From contig OZ253556.1 in the NCBI GenBank assembly GCA_965262705.1, positions 372,001-436,000 on the forward strand: DNA of 64,000 nucleotides. The letters are read 5' to 3'. This DNA is from UJ101 sp965262705. GTDB lineage: Bacteria; Bacteroidota; Bacteroidia; Flavobacteriales; UJ101. The translations under genes were made by a program, and so were the position numbers. Shown piece by piece: positions 26,256-35,461 of the stretch (position 1 is the stretch's first letter; every line of letters starts with the position of its first letter). Below the pieces are notes generated by a model. The model made no database searches and was not told the DNA's origin. It saw only the letters and a program-made list of their open reading frames with translations.

Positions 26256-27752
26256 TTGCTGAAACCAATATTAAAAAAAAGACTATACGATTATCAAGAA
26301 AAAGCGATTGAAAAGATTTTTGAGCGTTTGAACCAATATAAAGAATGCTATAATTTACTTTTTCAATTACCTACGGGAGGAGGAAAAACCGTTATCTTCT
26401 CTGAAATTGTCCGTCAATATTTGGATGCAAATAAAAAGAAAGCCCTTGTTCTAACCCATCGAATTGAACTTTGCAATCAAACATCAGGGATGCTTTCAGA
26501 ATTCGGCGTTACCAATAAAATCATTAACAGCGAGGTGAAGGAACTAAAAGATCAAAGTAACTTTAAGTGCTTTGTTGCTATGGTTGAGACTTTAAATAAT
26601 CGCTTGAATGATGATTTGCTAAATTTAGAAAATATTGGATTGGTAATTATTGACGAGGCACACTATAATTCGTTTACTAAAATATTCAAATATTTTGACA
26701 GGTGCTTTATTCTTGGCGTTACCGCAACCCCTTTAAGTTCGAATATTAATCTTCCTATGAATGAAAACTATCAGGAATTAATCTTGGGAGAAAATATTCA
26801 GGCGCTTATTGATAAAGGCTTTTTGGCTAAAGCAAAAACGTATTCGTATAATATAGGATTAAAGTCATTGCAGATAGGAATAAATGGAGACTATACTGTA
26901 AAATCTTCCGAAGTGCTTTATACCCATCAAAGCATGCAGGAAAAGTTACTGAAGGCTTATCAATCAATGTCAAAATATAAGAAAACACTTATTTTTAATA
27001 ATGGAATCAAAACTTCTATTCACGTGTATAATACTTTCAAAGAAGCAGGTTATGATATTCGTCATTTAGATAATACCCATACTGCACAAGAGCGTAAAGA
27101 AATCTTATACTGGTTTAGAAATACGCCTAATGCTATTTTGACCTCTGTAAGTATATTAACGACAGGATTTGATGAGCCTTCCGTTGAAACGATTATCATC
27201 AATAGAGCGACTAAATCGTTAACGCTTTATTTTCAAATGATTGGACGAGGATCACGCATCACTGAAAGCAAAAAAGATTTTATAGTGGTTGATTTAGGGA
27301 ATAACGCTGCTCGTTTCGGACTTTGGAGCTATCCGATTGACTGGCATAAAATTTTTAGATATCCTAATTATTTTCTCGAAAATTTAATCAGCGATGATAC
27401 CATCGAACAACAATTCAAATATATCATGCCAAAAGAGATTAGGGCGCAATTCAAAAATTCAGAAACGGTTTCTTTTGACATAAAAACCGAGCATAAAAAA
27501 ATATCGGAAAAAAGGTTAAAATCAAATGTAGTATTAAAACAATCATTAGCCCAACACGTAAAAATTTGTATAGAAAATAGCGAGGAGGTATATCATGCGT
27601 TACATCTTGCAAAGTTATTAGACGAAGATATTAAAGACCGTATTAAACAATATTCTTTTTGCATTAGCAAAAGCACGAAAAATTTCCTAAAATGGTTGGA
27701 AGAAGACTATAAAAAGAAATTACGTTCAGCTATACGTAAGCATTCATTTTGA
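26256..27752 (+). CDS. DEAD/DEAH-box superfamily 2 helicase
   Basis: 498 residues with SF2 motifs in order: Q-like RLYDYQEKAIEKI, Walker A LPTGGGKTV, Ia LTHRIELCNQ, II (Walker B) IIDEAHYNS, III GVTATPL, then in the second RecA domain TLIFNNGIKTS, SVSILTTGFDEPSVETII and QMIGRGSRI. This layout resembles RadD/YejH-like and restriction-type helicases; the role (DNA repair or other) is inferred. The start appears to be TTG at 26256, because the frame is closed by a TAA at 26223 and no ATG lies in between. It ends 24 bases before a strong bidirectional terminator. Confidence 0.88.
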   Translation: MLKPILKKRLYDYQEKAIEKIFERLNQYKECYNLLFQLPTGGGKTVIFSEIVRQYLDANKKKALVLTHRIELCNQTSGMLSEFGVTNKIINSEVKELKDQSNFKCFVAMVETLNNRLNDDLLNLENIGLVIIDEAHYNSFTKIFKYFDRCFILGVTATPLSSNINLPMNENYQELILGENIQALIDKGFLAKAKTYSYNIGLKSLQIGINGDYTVKSSEVLYTHQSMQEKLLKAYQSMSKYKKTLIFNNGIKTSIHVYNTFKEAGYDIRHLDNTHTAQERKEILYWFRNTPNAILTSVSILTTGFDEPSVETIIINRATKSLTLYFQMIGRGSRITESKKDFIVVDLGNNAARFGLWSYPIDWHKIFRYPNYFLENLISDDTIEQQFKYIMPKEIRAQFKNSETVSFDIKTEHKKISEKRLKSNVVLKQSLAQHVKICIENSEEVYHALHLAKLLDEDIKDRIKQYSFCISKSTKNFLKWLEEDYKKKLRSAIRKHSF

Positions 27753-27776
27753 AGAGAGAAGATTCTAATCATTTTT

Positions 27777-27824
27777 ATACTAAAACCCCCTTTGATTATA
27801 AATAATCAAAGGGGGTTTTAGTAT
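27777..27824. terminator. Bidirectional intrinsic terminator
   Basis: A perfect 23-base-pair inverted repeat with an AA loop: left arm 27777-27799 (core ACCCCCTTTGATTAT), right arm 27802-27824 (core ATAATCAAAGGGGGT). The arms supply A/T tracts on both sides. It sits between the convergent helicase and degP genes, where a shared terminator is expected. Confidence 0.92.
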
Positions 27825-27841
27825 GCAGGTTTTACTCCTAT

Positions 27842-29347
27842 TCAATCCATATCAAACCCTCCATATACCTTTCTACCGTACGGATCTAGGAACACTATAC
27901 TCACTTCTCCTTTATATCCCTTTAATATTTTATCAATATCCTTCGGTGAATATACTTTTTTCTGGTTCACAGCTAAAATTACACTTCCTTGAGTTAATCC
28001 GCGCACTTGACGAATTTTTCCTTCATTCAAGCGTGTTACCTGTACTCCATAGTCAATTCCATAGCGCGCTTTTAATTTTTTCGGGGCGGCAGCTAATTCG
28101 GCGCCCAGAATTTCAGATATCTTAAGTTCTTCTTTTGAGCGGAGTTTTGCTACGCCATATTTATCGCGCAAAGTAATTGTATAAGTTTTTTCTTTCCCAT
28201 TTCGTTCAATCTTTACTTTCACTATATCTCCAGGGTGTTTAGAAGACAAATATCCTGTTAAAGAAGCAAAATTGATTATTTTTTTATTATCTACTTCCTT
28301 GATAATATCTCCCTTTTCAATACCCGCTTCAATTGCAGCACCGTTATCACCTAAACTGGTGACTAAGGCTCCCTCCTGCTCTTTAATGTCGGAATTAAAT
28401 TTTTTATTGTACCGCTTTAAAGCATCATCATCTGATAAGTTAAGAACTGTAACCCCTAAAAAAGCCTGTTGAACGAATCCATATTTTTTAATATCATTGA
28501 CTACTTTTTTTACCATATTAGACGGTATAGCAAATCCATAACCAATATAAGTTCCTGTTTTAGAACTTATTACTGAATTTATCCCAATTAAATCTCCATT
28601 TGTATTTACCAAAGCACCTCCTGAATTTCCCCGGTTAATTGCAGCGTCGGTTTGAATAAATGATTCCACCGGGTTCATATTTAACCCTCTTCCTATGGCG
28701 CTTACAATTCCTGCTGTAACCGTTGAATTGAGGTTAAAAGGATTTCCAACTGCCAGCACCCATTCTCCAATTTTTAATTTGCTTGAATCATACAAAGGTA
28801 AAAAAGGAAGTTTTTTCTCTTCAACTTTTAATAGGGCAAGGTCTGTATTAGGGTCTGTACCAATTAACGTAGCATCATAAGTCCTTTGATCGTTTAGGGT
28901 TACTTCAATACGATCTGCATTTTTAATTACATGATTATTCGTTACAATATATCCATCGGAAGAAATAATAACGCCTGAACCATGCCCCATCTTTACATCT
29001 TCATCCCTATTATCATTTCTTTTCTGATAGGGTTGCCTAAATCCATCTCCAAAAAAGAAATCAAATGGATTAAATTGTTGGCGCTGGTAATCTCTAGAAT
29101 AGTTTTTAACATTCACTACCGCATTCACTGTTTTTTGAGCCGCTTTAGTCAAATCCAAAGGACCGATTGTAGAATATTGTTTTGCTTTTGGTTCCTTATA
29201 ACCCGCATTAGTGGTAATTAATGAATTACTATCCACTATTTGTTGTTGAGGGTAATTCGGCTCAACATCAAAAAACGATTTATACATGCCGAGCGTAATT
29301 CCGGCGCTTAGCATACTTACAACGAAATAATTTACTGCTTTTTTCAT
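27842..29347 (-). CDS. degP: Periplasmic serine protease DegP/HtrA/DegQ family (Do)
   Basis: 501 residues from ATG 29347 (MKKAVNYFVVSML). An upstream start at 29371 would add eight residues and spoil the N-terminal signal/anchor, so it is not chosen. The trypsin-like domain has all catalytic residues: His in IVTNNHVIKNADRI, Asp in NTDLALLKVE and Ser in AINRGNSGGALVNT. Two PDZ domains follow (about 290-380 and 410-490). It degrades or refolds damaged envelope proteins. It is a single gene, convergent with the helicase across the terminator. Confidence 0.95.
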   Translation of the reverse strand: MKKAVNYFVVSMLSAGITLGMYKSFFDVEPNYPQQQIVDSNSLITTNAGYKEPKAKQYSTIGPLDLTKAAQKTVNAVVNVKNYSRDYQRQQFNPFDFFFGDGFRQPYQKRNDNRDEDVKMGHGSGVIISSDGYIVTNNHVIKNADRIEVTLNDQRTYDATLIGTDPNTDLALLKVEEKKLPFLPLYDSSKLKIGEWVLAVGNPFNLNSTVTAGIVSAIGRGLNMNPVESFIQTDAAINRGNSGGALVNTNGDLIGINSVISSKTGTYIGYGFAIPSNMVKKVVNDIKKYGFVQQAFLGVTVLNLSDDDALKRYNKKFNSDIKEQEGALVTSLGDNGAAIEAGIEKGDIIKEVDNKKIINFASLTGYLSSKHPGDIVKVKIERNGKEKTYTITLRDKYGVAKLRSKEELKISEILGAELAAAPKKLKARYGIDYGVQVTRLNEGKIRQVRGLTQGSVILAVNQKKVYSPKDIDKILKGYKGEVSIVFLDPYGRKVYGGFDMD

Positions 29348-29666
29348 ATTGAATAATTTAAAATAACTCATTTTACTTTTAATTTCTTATGCTGTATGCA
29401 GCAAAAATAATACCTAAAAATAAATGTATAAAATATTTAACATTATTTAACATTTTTAATAATATTATTAACATATTTTATTAAAATTTTTTAAAATATT
29501 AATTGAAAAACAAAAATAACACTTTGAGATATTTAGCTTGGGCTGACTTGCAACTGTTAAAACGATTTTTGAAAAGATCTCAATAAATAACTAAAAAAAG
29601 ATTAGTTAATGTATTTTTGGTCTACAATCTATTTAAAATATCTTTGCAAAATACGAACAAAAGTAT
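29348..29666. other. Gene-free AT-rich spacer upstream of degP
   Basis: About 320 bases. The degP-proximal part contains TATTTTTG on the minus strand, about 50-60 bases before the ATG, a candidate -7 element. A stretch of almost pure A/T (29410-29510) follows, then a GGGCTGACTTGCAACTG motif (29538-29554) and an AAAAGATCTCA MITE-end remnant (29571-29582). No coding signal was seen. Confidence 0.5.
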
Positions 29667-29815
29667 GAGACCGTTGCAGAACAAATAAAAAAGAATGAAA
29701 AAGAAAGCATCTCGCTTTAAACTGCTTCCTTCTCAAAAAATTAAAATCCTTACAATTCAAGGGTTATTTAATTTTCCTCAAGACGCTGTACCGGGAAAAA
29801 TTTTGCTAAAATCTT
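29667..29815 (+). mobile_element. MITE-like element lacking its right end
   Basis: Good A end (GAGACCGTTGCAGAAC) and interior up to CCTTACAATTCAAGGG. Beyond that the sequence decays, and only TTTTGCTAAAATC hints at the B end; no TGCAACGGTCTC is present. A TAAATTTG (29835-29842) just after it is an exact -7-type element, immediately before the dapF ATG. Confidence 0.7.
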
Positions 29816-29849
29816 TAAATATAAACTCTTCATCTAAATTTGTATCATT

Positions 29850-30644
29850 ATGGATATTACTTTTTATAAATACCAGGGAACAGGAAACGATTTTATTATA
29901 ATAGATAATCAGGAAAATAGGTTTAAGCCAAATAAAGATATCATAGGAAAATTATGTGATCGTCGTTTTGGAATAGGCGCTGATGGTTTGATGCTATTGA
30001 ACCCCTCTAAAGAAACTCACTTTTTAATGGTATATTTTAATTCAGATGGAAATCAGAGCACCCTATGTGGCAATGGCGGGCGTTGTATAGTAAAATTTGC
30101 TTACGATATGGGAATAGCATCAAAAGAAGTAATTTTTGAAGCCGTTGATGGAAAACATAAGGCTATGATTCTCAAAGATAAAGTTTCTCTTGAGATGAAA
30201 GACGTAACGCTTATTGAAGAATATCCTGAGTATTATTTTATAGATACAGGCTCCCCACATCATATAACGTTTGTTTCTGAATTGGAAACTTATGATGTTT
30301 TTCATTATGGAAAGAAAACGAGATTTGGGTCACCGTATTTTAAAAAAGGAGCAAATGTAAATTTTGTAGAAAAGATAGCAAACAATACCCTGTTTGTTAG
30401 AACGTATGAACGAGGGGTAGAGGATGAAACTTACTCCTGCGGTACCGGGGTTACCGCTGCTGCTATTGCAGCATATAAAAAAGGATGGGTCAGCCATCAT
30501 GTATGGATTAAAACCTTAGGTGGAAATTTAGAAGTACACTTTAATGAAATAGAAGGAAGGTTTGTAAATGTAATGCTAACAGGGCCTACACAATTTGTTT
30601 TCAAGACAAAAATAAATGTCAATACTTTTTCAAAAATACTTTAA
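29850..30644 (+). CDS. dapF: Diaminopimelate epimerase
   Basis: Interconverts LL- and meso-diaminopimelate, giving the cross-linking residue of peptidoglycan and the precursor of lysine. 264 residues with both catalytic cysteines in their motifs: TLCGNGGRCIVKFA (first Cys) and YSCGTGVTAAAIA (second Cys). YQGTGNDFIIID at the N-terminus and GADGLMLL are also typical. The gene is complete and stands alone between repeats. Confidence 0.96.
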   Translation: MDITFYKYQGTGNDFIIIDNQENRFKPNKDIIGKLCDRRFGIGADGLMLLNPSKETHFLMVYFNSDGNQSTLCGNGGRCIVKFAYDMGIASKEVIFEAVDGKHKAMILKDKVSLEMKDVTLIEEYPEYYFIDTGSPHHITFVSELETYDVFHYGKKTRFGSPYFKKGANVNFVEKIANNTLFVRTYERGVEDETYSCGTGVTAAAIAAYKKGWVSHHVWIKTLGGNLEVHFNEIEGRFVNVMLTGPTQFVFKTKINVNTFSKIL

Positions 30645-30652
30645 ATAGACTC

Positions 30653-30782
30653 TGAGGGCGTTTCAAAAAGTGAGCCCTTTAGCTTCGCTGACTTGCAGTT
30701 GATAAAGCACTTTTTGCAAAGTTTTCAATATTTTTTAAAAAATAAATTTTCACTATGAACTGCAAGCCAGCGTTAGCTAATT
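30653..30782. repeat. MITE remnant with GCTGACTTGCAGTT motifs
   Basis: GAGGGCGTTTCAAAAAG and CACTTTTTGCAAAGTTTTC are decayed MITE ends. An AGCTTCGCTGACTTGCAGTT lies at 30681-30700, and an inverse AACTGCAAGCCAGCGTTAGC at 30758-30777. This fills the gap between dapF and the GH18 gene. Confidence 0.6.
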
Positions 30783-30849
30783 GTAAAATCAGTTTTTAAT
30801 TAACTAAATATCAAAACACAAAACGTTTTACATAGCCCCAAAGAATTTT

Positions 30850-32469
30850 TCAATGAGTTCCTCCTAAGCTTTGACCTACGTTTTCCTTATTTCTAGGGTT
30901 ATCATGTACCTTGTTTCTTATAAATTCCAAAATATCTGTTCTCGTAGTTCTTGAAGGGAATGTTTTGGTTATTCCAGTACCTTTTGGCTTACCACTTCCC
31001 ATACCAGAGGCTTCCCATATCATAATACCGTAGAGTCCATTATTCGCTGCATATTTTATTTTTTCTTCAATGGCTCGTTTACTATCGTAAGTGATAAGCT
31101 GCTTTTCTGCTATATTAACAATATAACTCGCTTTGGCTTGATCATCCCACTTTTCCTCAGACCAGTTTCCTTTCCCAACATAATTAGTTACTAAATCTTG
31201 GTAATCCATAATGCCTGATGGTCCTTTTCCCGGTTCTTCCCAAGTTCCTTGTTGAAAAATTCCCTGGGCATCTGCATTAAAATAAACAGATTGAATTTGA
31301 TCATTATTTGTTCCAACAGGAAATTGAACAGCAGTCCATGAACGTCCATAAAGAGGTACGGCAATAGATACACGATCTAAAGGAAAGCCTAATTGCTTTA
31401 ATTTTTCTAAACTGCTTTGAGCATTGAACGATTGTTTTGCACTTGAATCTGCTGGAACACTATTGTGTAAGGGCGACTGATGTGCCGTATAAGCATTAAA
31501 GGCACCATTATAATCAAATGTCATTAAATGGACTAAATCTACTATGTCTTTTAGTGCTGCCATATCATAGCAACTTTCCATACGTTCAACGTTAGCCCAA
31601 ATAGCAATATCTATTTTGATATCATCTCCCACAGCCTTTCTAATTTCTCTTAAAACTTTGGTAAATAGGTTCTTCTCCCCTGGAGAATTTCCATCATGGT
31701 TAGGATACTCCCAATCTACGCTAATCCCTTTTATATGAGGGTTTCTATCTAAATAATTCTTTAAAGATTGGGTAAAAGTAGAGAGTCTGTTATCATCATT
31801 AGCGATCCTTCTAAAGCCTCCTGTTCTAAGTGGATCATTCATGTCATCATTCCTAGGCCAGCCCCCAATTGCAATATATACATCATTTGGAACCTGTTTA
31901 GACTTATTCTCTAAGTCGTGCATCCAACTTTGATTATTGAGCCAAGAACCTACATCGTCATAGTACAGTTCATCTTGTGGAAAGTTTCTTCCTCGAAATG
32001 CAGCAATAGACTCTCTACTATCTCCGATTGCCATAAAAGATAAAAGGGTTTTATCAACAGACCCCCGAGGTATATCACTTAATTCAAATTGACGAGCATA
32101 TACTGCATAGCTTGGGTAATAGGCATCTACTTTTAAAAACTCACTTTGATTTTTCTTATCACGGCTTTCTTCACCTTCATTACTTGTTAATGAATTTTCA
32201 CCACCACATTTTGACAATGAGATCCAATCTTCTCCATTGAAAATAACTACGCATTTCCCACTTGTATTATAAATTAATAATCCCTCTGCAGGATCATTAA
32301 TATCATCGGGATTAACACGTGGCAGCAGCAGTCCTTTATCCGTCGCATTTATTTCCAAAGCAGAAGATGGCGCAGGGTCTTCTGTACCAATCCCTACTTG
32401 AGCTGATAATACACTAAAAGAAAAGACTCCCAGTATTAATAATTGATTAAACAATAATTTTTTTACCAT
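30850..32469 (-). CDS. Secreted glycoside hydrolase family 18 protein (chitinase-like)
   Basis: 539 residues from ATG 32469 (MVKKLLFNQLLILGVFSFSVLSAQ, a signal peptide). Residues about 25-95 form a Bacteroidota N-terminal module (QVGIGTEDPAPSSALEINAT, KGLLLPRV, GLLIYNTSGKC) common in secreted proteins. The GH18 TIM barrel follows: LLSFMAIGD, YIAIGGWPR, IKGISVDWEYP, HLMTFDYNGAF, VSIAVPLYGRSW and GIMIWEASGM. The catalytic Glu and its neighbouring Asp are present, but the outer two Asp of DxxDxDxE are Lys and Ser. Activity on chitin or on endo-beta-GlcNAc linkages is therefore plausible but not certain. Confidence 0.85.
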   Translation of the reverse strand: MVKKLLFNQLLILGVFSFSVLSAQVGIGTEDPAPSSALEINATDKGLLLPRVNPDDINDPAEGLLIYNTSGKCVVIFNGEDWISLSKCGGENSLTSNEGEESRDKKNQSEFLKVDAYYPSYAVYARQFELSDIPRGSVDKTLLSFMAIGDSRESIAAFRGRNFPQDELYYDDVGSWLNNQSWMHDLENKSKQVPNDVYIAIGGWPRNDDMNDPLRTGGFRRIANDDNRLSTFTQSLKNYLDRNPHIKGISVDWEYPNHDGNSPGEKNLFTKVLREIRKAVGDDIKIDIAIWANVERMESCYDMAALKDIVDLVHLMTFDYNGAFNAYTAHQSPLHNSVPADSSAKQSFNAQSSLEKLKQLGFPLDRVSIAVPLYGRSWTAVQFPVGTNNDQIQSVYFNADAQGIFQQGTWEEPGKGPSGIMDYQDLVTNYVGKGNWSEEKWDDQAKASYIVNIAEKQLITYDSKRAIEEKIKYAANNGLYGIMIWEASGMGSGKPKGTGITKTFPSRTTRTDILEFIRNKVHDNPRNKENVGQSLGGTH

Positions 32470-32556
32470 AATTTTATATATATTTTTACAAACATACATT
32501 TATTTTATAATATTTAAATTTATTTAACATTAATTTAATAAAAATAATAAATTAAA

Positions 32557-32668
32557 TATTGTGAGGAGTTTAATTTTCGGTAGCTGAGCACTTTGACAGG
32601 TGGTTATTGAAGTAAGGAAAAAGTTTGAAGCGAGATGCTTTCTTTTTCATAATTTTTTGTGTATTATG
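32557..32668 (-). mobile_element. Half MITE remnant
   Basis: TTGTGAGGAGTTTAATTTT, a TTCGGTAGCTGAGCACTTTG insertion, then AAGTTTGAAGCGAGATGC and a decayed A end (TGTGTATTATGCA). The B half is missing. An AACTATAAGTCAGAAAAGC motif follows (32673-32691). Confidence 0.6.
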
Positions 32669-32714
32669 CACCTGAACTATAAGTCAGAAAAGCTAAAGGC
32701 ATCAAAAGATCTTT

Positions 32715-33935
32715 TTATCTAAATCGTATGGCTTTAACAGGAGATATTTTTGAGATAATATACGTGGGAATAATCAGTACTAAAATACACATAATAATCG
32801 CTGCAATATTAATGAGAAGCAAATAATATATATCAAAGTAAACGGGAACAACATCTACATAGTAAAAATCAGGATTAAGACGGATAATCCCATAGTATTT
32901 CTGTAGTAACAATAACCCGACAGCCATTACATCACCGACGAATAACCCGATGGAAAGAATAAAAATCGCATGGTAAAGAAATACTTTTCTGATTTGCCAA
33001 TCGGTTGCGCCAAGCGCCTTTAAAGTACCAATCATAGGTGTGCGGTCAATAATTAAAATCAATAATGCCATGATAATATTAATCGCAACCACCAAAAAAA
33101 TAACCCCAATAACGACAAGCATATTTACATCAAAAAGATCCACCCAATTAATAATCTGCGGGTTCGACTGAAAAGCATTTTGCGCATAATATTTAGGCCC
33201 TATATTATCGAAAATAAAACTGGAAACCCTTTGAAGTTTATCTATATTTTTAATAAATACTTCAACTTCACTTACTTCATTATTTTTCCAGCGGTTAAGC
33301 CTTCTTAGATGTTGTATATCACCAATAATAAAATTTTTATCGATTTCCTTAATCCCAGTATGATACCATCCGGCAATATAAAAACGGCGTACCACAGGTT
33401 TTCCATCACGTACAAAATACATATACATTTTATCGCCAAGCCTTAATTTTAATTCGCTGGCTATGCGCTCGGACAAAACTATACTGTCATTTTGATGTCC
33501 GAAATAAGGAATTTTTCCTTTTCTTAAATAGGCTTCATATACTTTTCGATTAAAATCTTCTCCTACTCCTTTGATAATCACTCCTTCATATAAACTATCC
33601 GTTTTTATAATCCCCATTTTATTGACTATTTTTTGAAAATGGGAAACCTCTTTTATAGAATGTAATGTATTGACTAATGAATCTACTTGCTCGAGTGGAG
33701 AACTTTCAGGAGAAGAACCTGCTTCATAAGCGGTTATTGAAACATTCCCATTAAAATTAGAGAGTTTTTCTTTAATGCTTTTTCTAAAACCAATGCCTAT
33801 GGATAGTGTAAGCAAAGTAACGATTATACCGAGCGCAACCGCTATTTGGGCAATAAGTATAATAATTGCTGAAATCTTTTTTTTACTATCTTTATACTTG
33901 ATTAATTTTTTACTTATAAATAAAGCGAAACGCAA
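32715..33935 (-). CDS. ABC transporter permease, LolE/FtsX/MacB family
   Basis: 406 residues with the four-helix FtsX/MacB layout: one N-terminal helix (ISAIIILIAQIAVALGIIVTLL), a large periplasmic domain (about 60-260), then three C-terminal helices with the conserved IGTLKALGATDWQIRKVFL loop. In Bacteroidota such proteins are annotated as lipoprotein-release permeases. The ATPase partner is not adjacent, so the cargo is uncertain. The start is TTG at 33935: an in-frame TAA lies three codons upstream and there is no early ATG. Base 33935 is also the first base of the divergent namZ ATG. Confidence 0.85.
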   Translation of the reverse strand: MRFALFISKKLIKYKDSKKKISAIIILIAQIAVALGIIVTLLTLSIGIGFRKSIKEKLSNFNGNVSITAYEAGSSPESSPLEQVDSLVNTLHSIKEVSHFQKIVNKMGIIKTDSLYEGVIIKGVGEDFNRKVYEAYLRKGKIPYFGHQNDSIVLSERIASELKLRLGDKMYMYFVRDGKPVVRRFYIAGWYHTGIKEIDKNFIIGDIQHLRRLNRWKNNEVSEVEVFIKNIDKLQRVSSFIFDNIGPKYYAQNAFQSNPQIINWVDLFDVNMLVVIGVIFLVVAINIIMALLILIIDRTPMIGTLKALGATDWQIRKVFLYHAIFILSIGLFVGDVMAVGLLLLQKYYGIIRLNPDFYYVDVVPVYFDIYYLLLINIAAIIMCILVLIIPTYIISKISPVKAIRFR

Positions 33936-35215
33936 TGCAAATTATTTTTAAAGTCTTCAAATATATCTATTTATTTCTATCTTTTCTGCCCGTGTTTTCA
34001 ATGTATTGCAGTGCGCAAGATGCTATGAGTCTAAATTTTGATTTTCTTACGAAAAAAAAGATTAAGGCAAGCAATATAATAGACTGTAACATAGCGCATA
34101 GAGAACAAACACCGCTTATTCTTGCTATTGAAAGAACCGACCAGTACCTTCCGTTGTTGAGGCAAAAAAAAATAGGTATTATTGCTAATCAAACCAGTAT
34201 TTTCCCTAAGAAAAATGAGGCTTTTGTGCATTTAGTTGACTACTTACTCTCTCAAAAAATAGAAATTTGTAAGATTTTCTCACCTGAACACGGATTCAGG
34301 GGGATAGAAGAAGCAGGGAAAAGAATAAAAAATGGAAAAGATAAAATAACTAAACTGCCTATTATCTCGATGTATGGAAAAAATAAAAAGCCAACGTCTG
34401 CCCAACTCTCGGATATAGATGTTTTATTATTCGATATACAGGATGTTGGAGTGAGATTTTATACTTACCTCTCTACCCTTTATTATGCTATGGAAGCTGC
34501 AGCGGAGAATAATAAAAAAATAATTGTTTTAGATCGCCCTAATCCAAACGCAAGCTATATAGACGGACCCGTTTTAGAAAAGGAAAATCGCTCTTTTGTG
34601 GGATTAGTTCCGGTTCCGGTGGTATATGGAATGACCATAGGGGAATATGCCCAAATGCTTAATAGAGAAAAATGGCTAAAAAACGGAGTTCAAGCAGATT
34701 TAACGATTATCCCTATGCAAGGTTATACTCATCAGACGGCTTACCGCCTCCCTGTAAAGCCTTCTCCTAATCTTCCTAATCAGCAAAGTGTAAAACTGTA
34801 TCCGAGTTTGTGCTTCTTTGAAGGAACGACGGTCAGTATAGGGCGAGGAACTTCTTTTCCTTTCCAGGTTTACGGTTCTCCTTATTCGAAGGGTAACTTT
34901 CAATTTACCCCCCACCCTAACCAGGGAGCTAAAAATCCTAAAAATTATGGGAAAATTAACTATGGAAAAGATTTACGAAATTATCGTGCGACTCATCATC
35001 TAAATTTGTCTTGGCTTATTGAGACTTATAAAGCGCATAAGAAATTGAATGAACCTTTTTGGTTAGAGAATGACTTTATTGACCTATTAGCTGGAACAAA
35101 AACTTTAAGGCAACAAATAGAGCAAGGATGGAATGAGACAAGAATCCGAAAAACCTGGCAAAAAGGATTAAATAAATTTAAAAGGATACGCAGGAAATAT
35201 TTGCTATACAAATAA
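33935..35215 (+). CDS. namZ: NamZ-type exo-beta-N-acetylmuramidase (DUF1343, GH171)
   Basis: 426 residues with a signal peptide (YIYLFLSFLPVFSMYCSAQ). The DUF1343 core is clear: KIGIIANQTSI, KIFSPEHGFRGIEEAG, LLFDIQDVGVRFYTYLSTLYYAM, VLDRPNPN, GPVLE, GLVPVPVVYGMTIGEYA, PSPNLPN, LYPSLCFFEGTTVSIGRGTSFPFQ and the C-terminal DLLAGTKTLRQQIEQG. Family knowledge: NamZ enzymes cleave MurNAc from the non-reducing ends of peptidoglycan fragments, in the periplasm or outside. The role in muropeptide recycling is inferred from the family. It is divergent from the permease gene. Confidence 0.92.
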   Translation: MQIIFKVFKYIYLFLSFLPVFSMYCSAQDAMSLNFDFLTKKKIKASNIIDCNIAHREQTPLILAIERTDQYLPLLRQKKIGIIANQTSIFPKKNEAFVHLVDYLLSQKIEICKIFSPEHGFRGIEEAGKRIKNGKDKITKLPIISMYGKNKKPTSAQLSDIDVLLFDIQDVGVRFYTYLSTLYYAMEAAAENNKKIIVLDRPNPNASYIDGPVLEKENRSFVGLVPVPVVYGMTIGEYAQMLNREKWLKNGVQADLTIIPMQGYTHQTAYRLPVKPSPNLPNQQSVKLYPSLCFFEGTTVSIGRGTSFPFQVYGSPYSKGNFQFTPHPNQGAKNPKNYGKINYGKDLRNYRATHHLNLSWLIETYKAHKKLNEPFWLENDFIDLLAGTKTLRQQIEQGWNETRIRKTWQKGLNKFKRIRRKYLLYK

Positions 35216-35216
35216 T

Positions 35217-35455
35217 TCGAGAACTTTACATAATACACAAAAAGGGATTTTTGAAGAATAGATAAAAAATCCATACATATTAAAGAATCTTGATTCAAAC
35301 TACTTTCTTTTTCATAATTTTTTTGTATCCTGAAACTGCAAGTCAGCGAAGCTAAAGGTCTCAAATCATCAGCCTATTCTACACAAGTTACTCCGGGGTT
35401 TAATTTATTTAGGTTTTTCAGAGCATAGTCTAAAATGCGCTTTACGAAGATTTCA
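35217..35455. repeat. Decayed MITE remnants
   Basis: GAGAACTTTACATAATACAC, ATTCAAACTACTTTCTTTTT and an AACTGCAAGTCAGCGAAGC motif (35335-35353), ending in TAAAGGTCTCA (35355-35365). After it come AGTTACTCCGGGGTTTAATT and GCGCTTTACGAAGATTTC, the B half of a MITE. Two remnants seem to be fused. No gene is present. Confidence 0.55.
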
Positions 35456-35461
35456 ATACCA

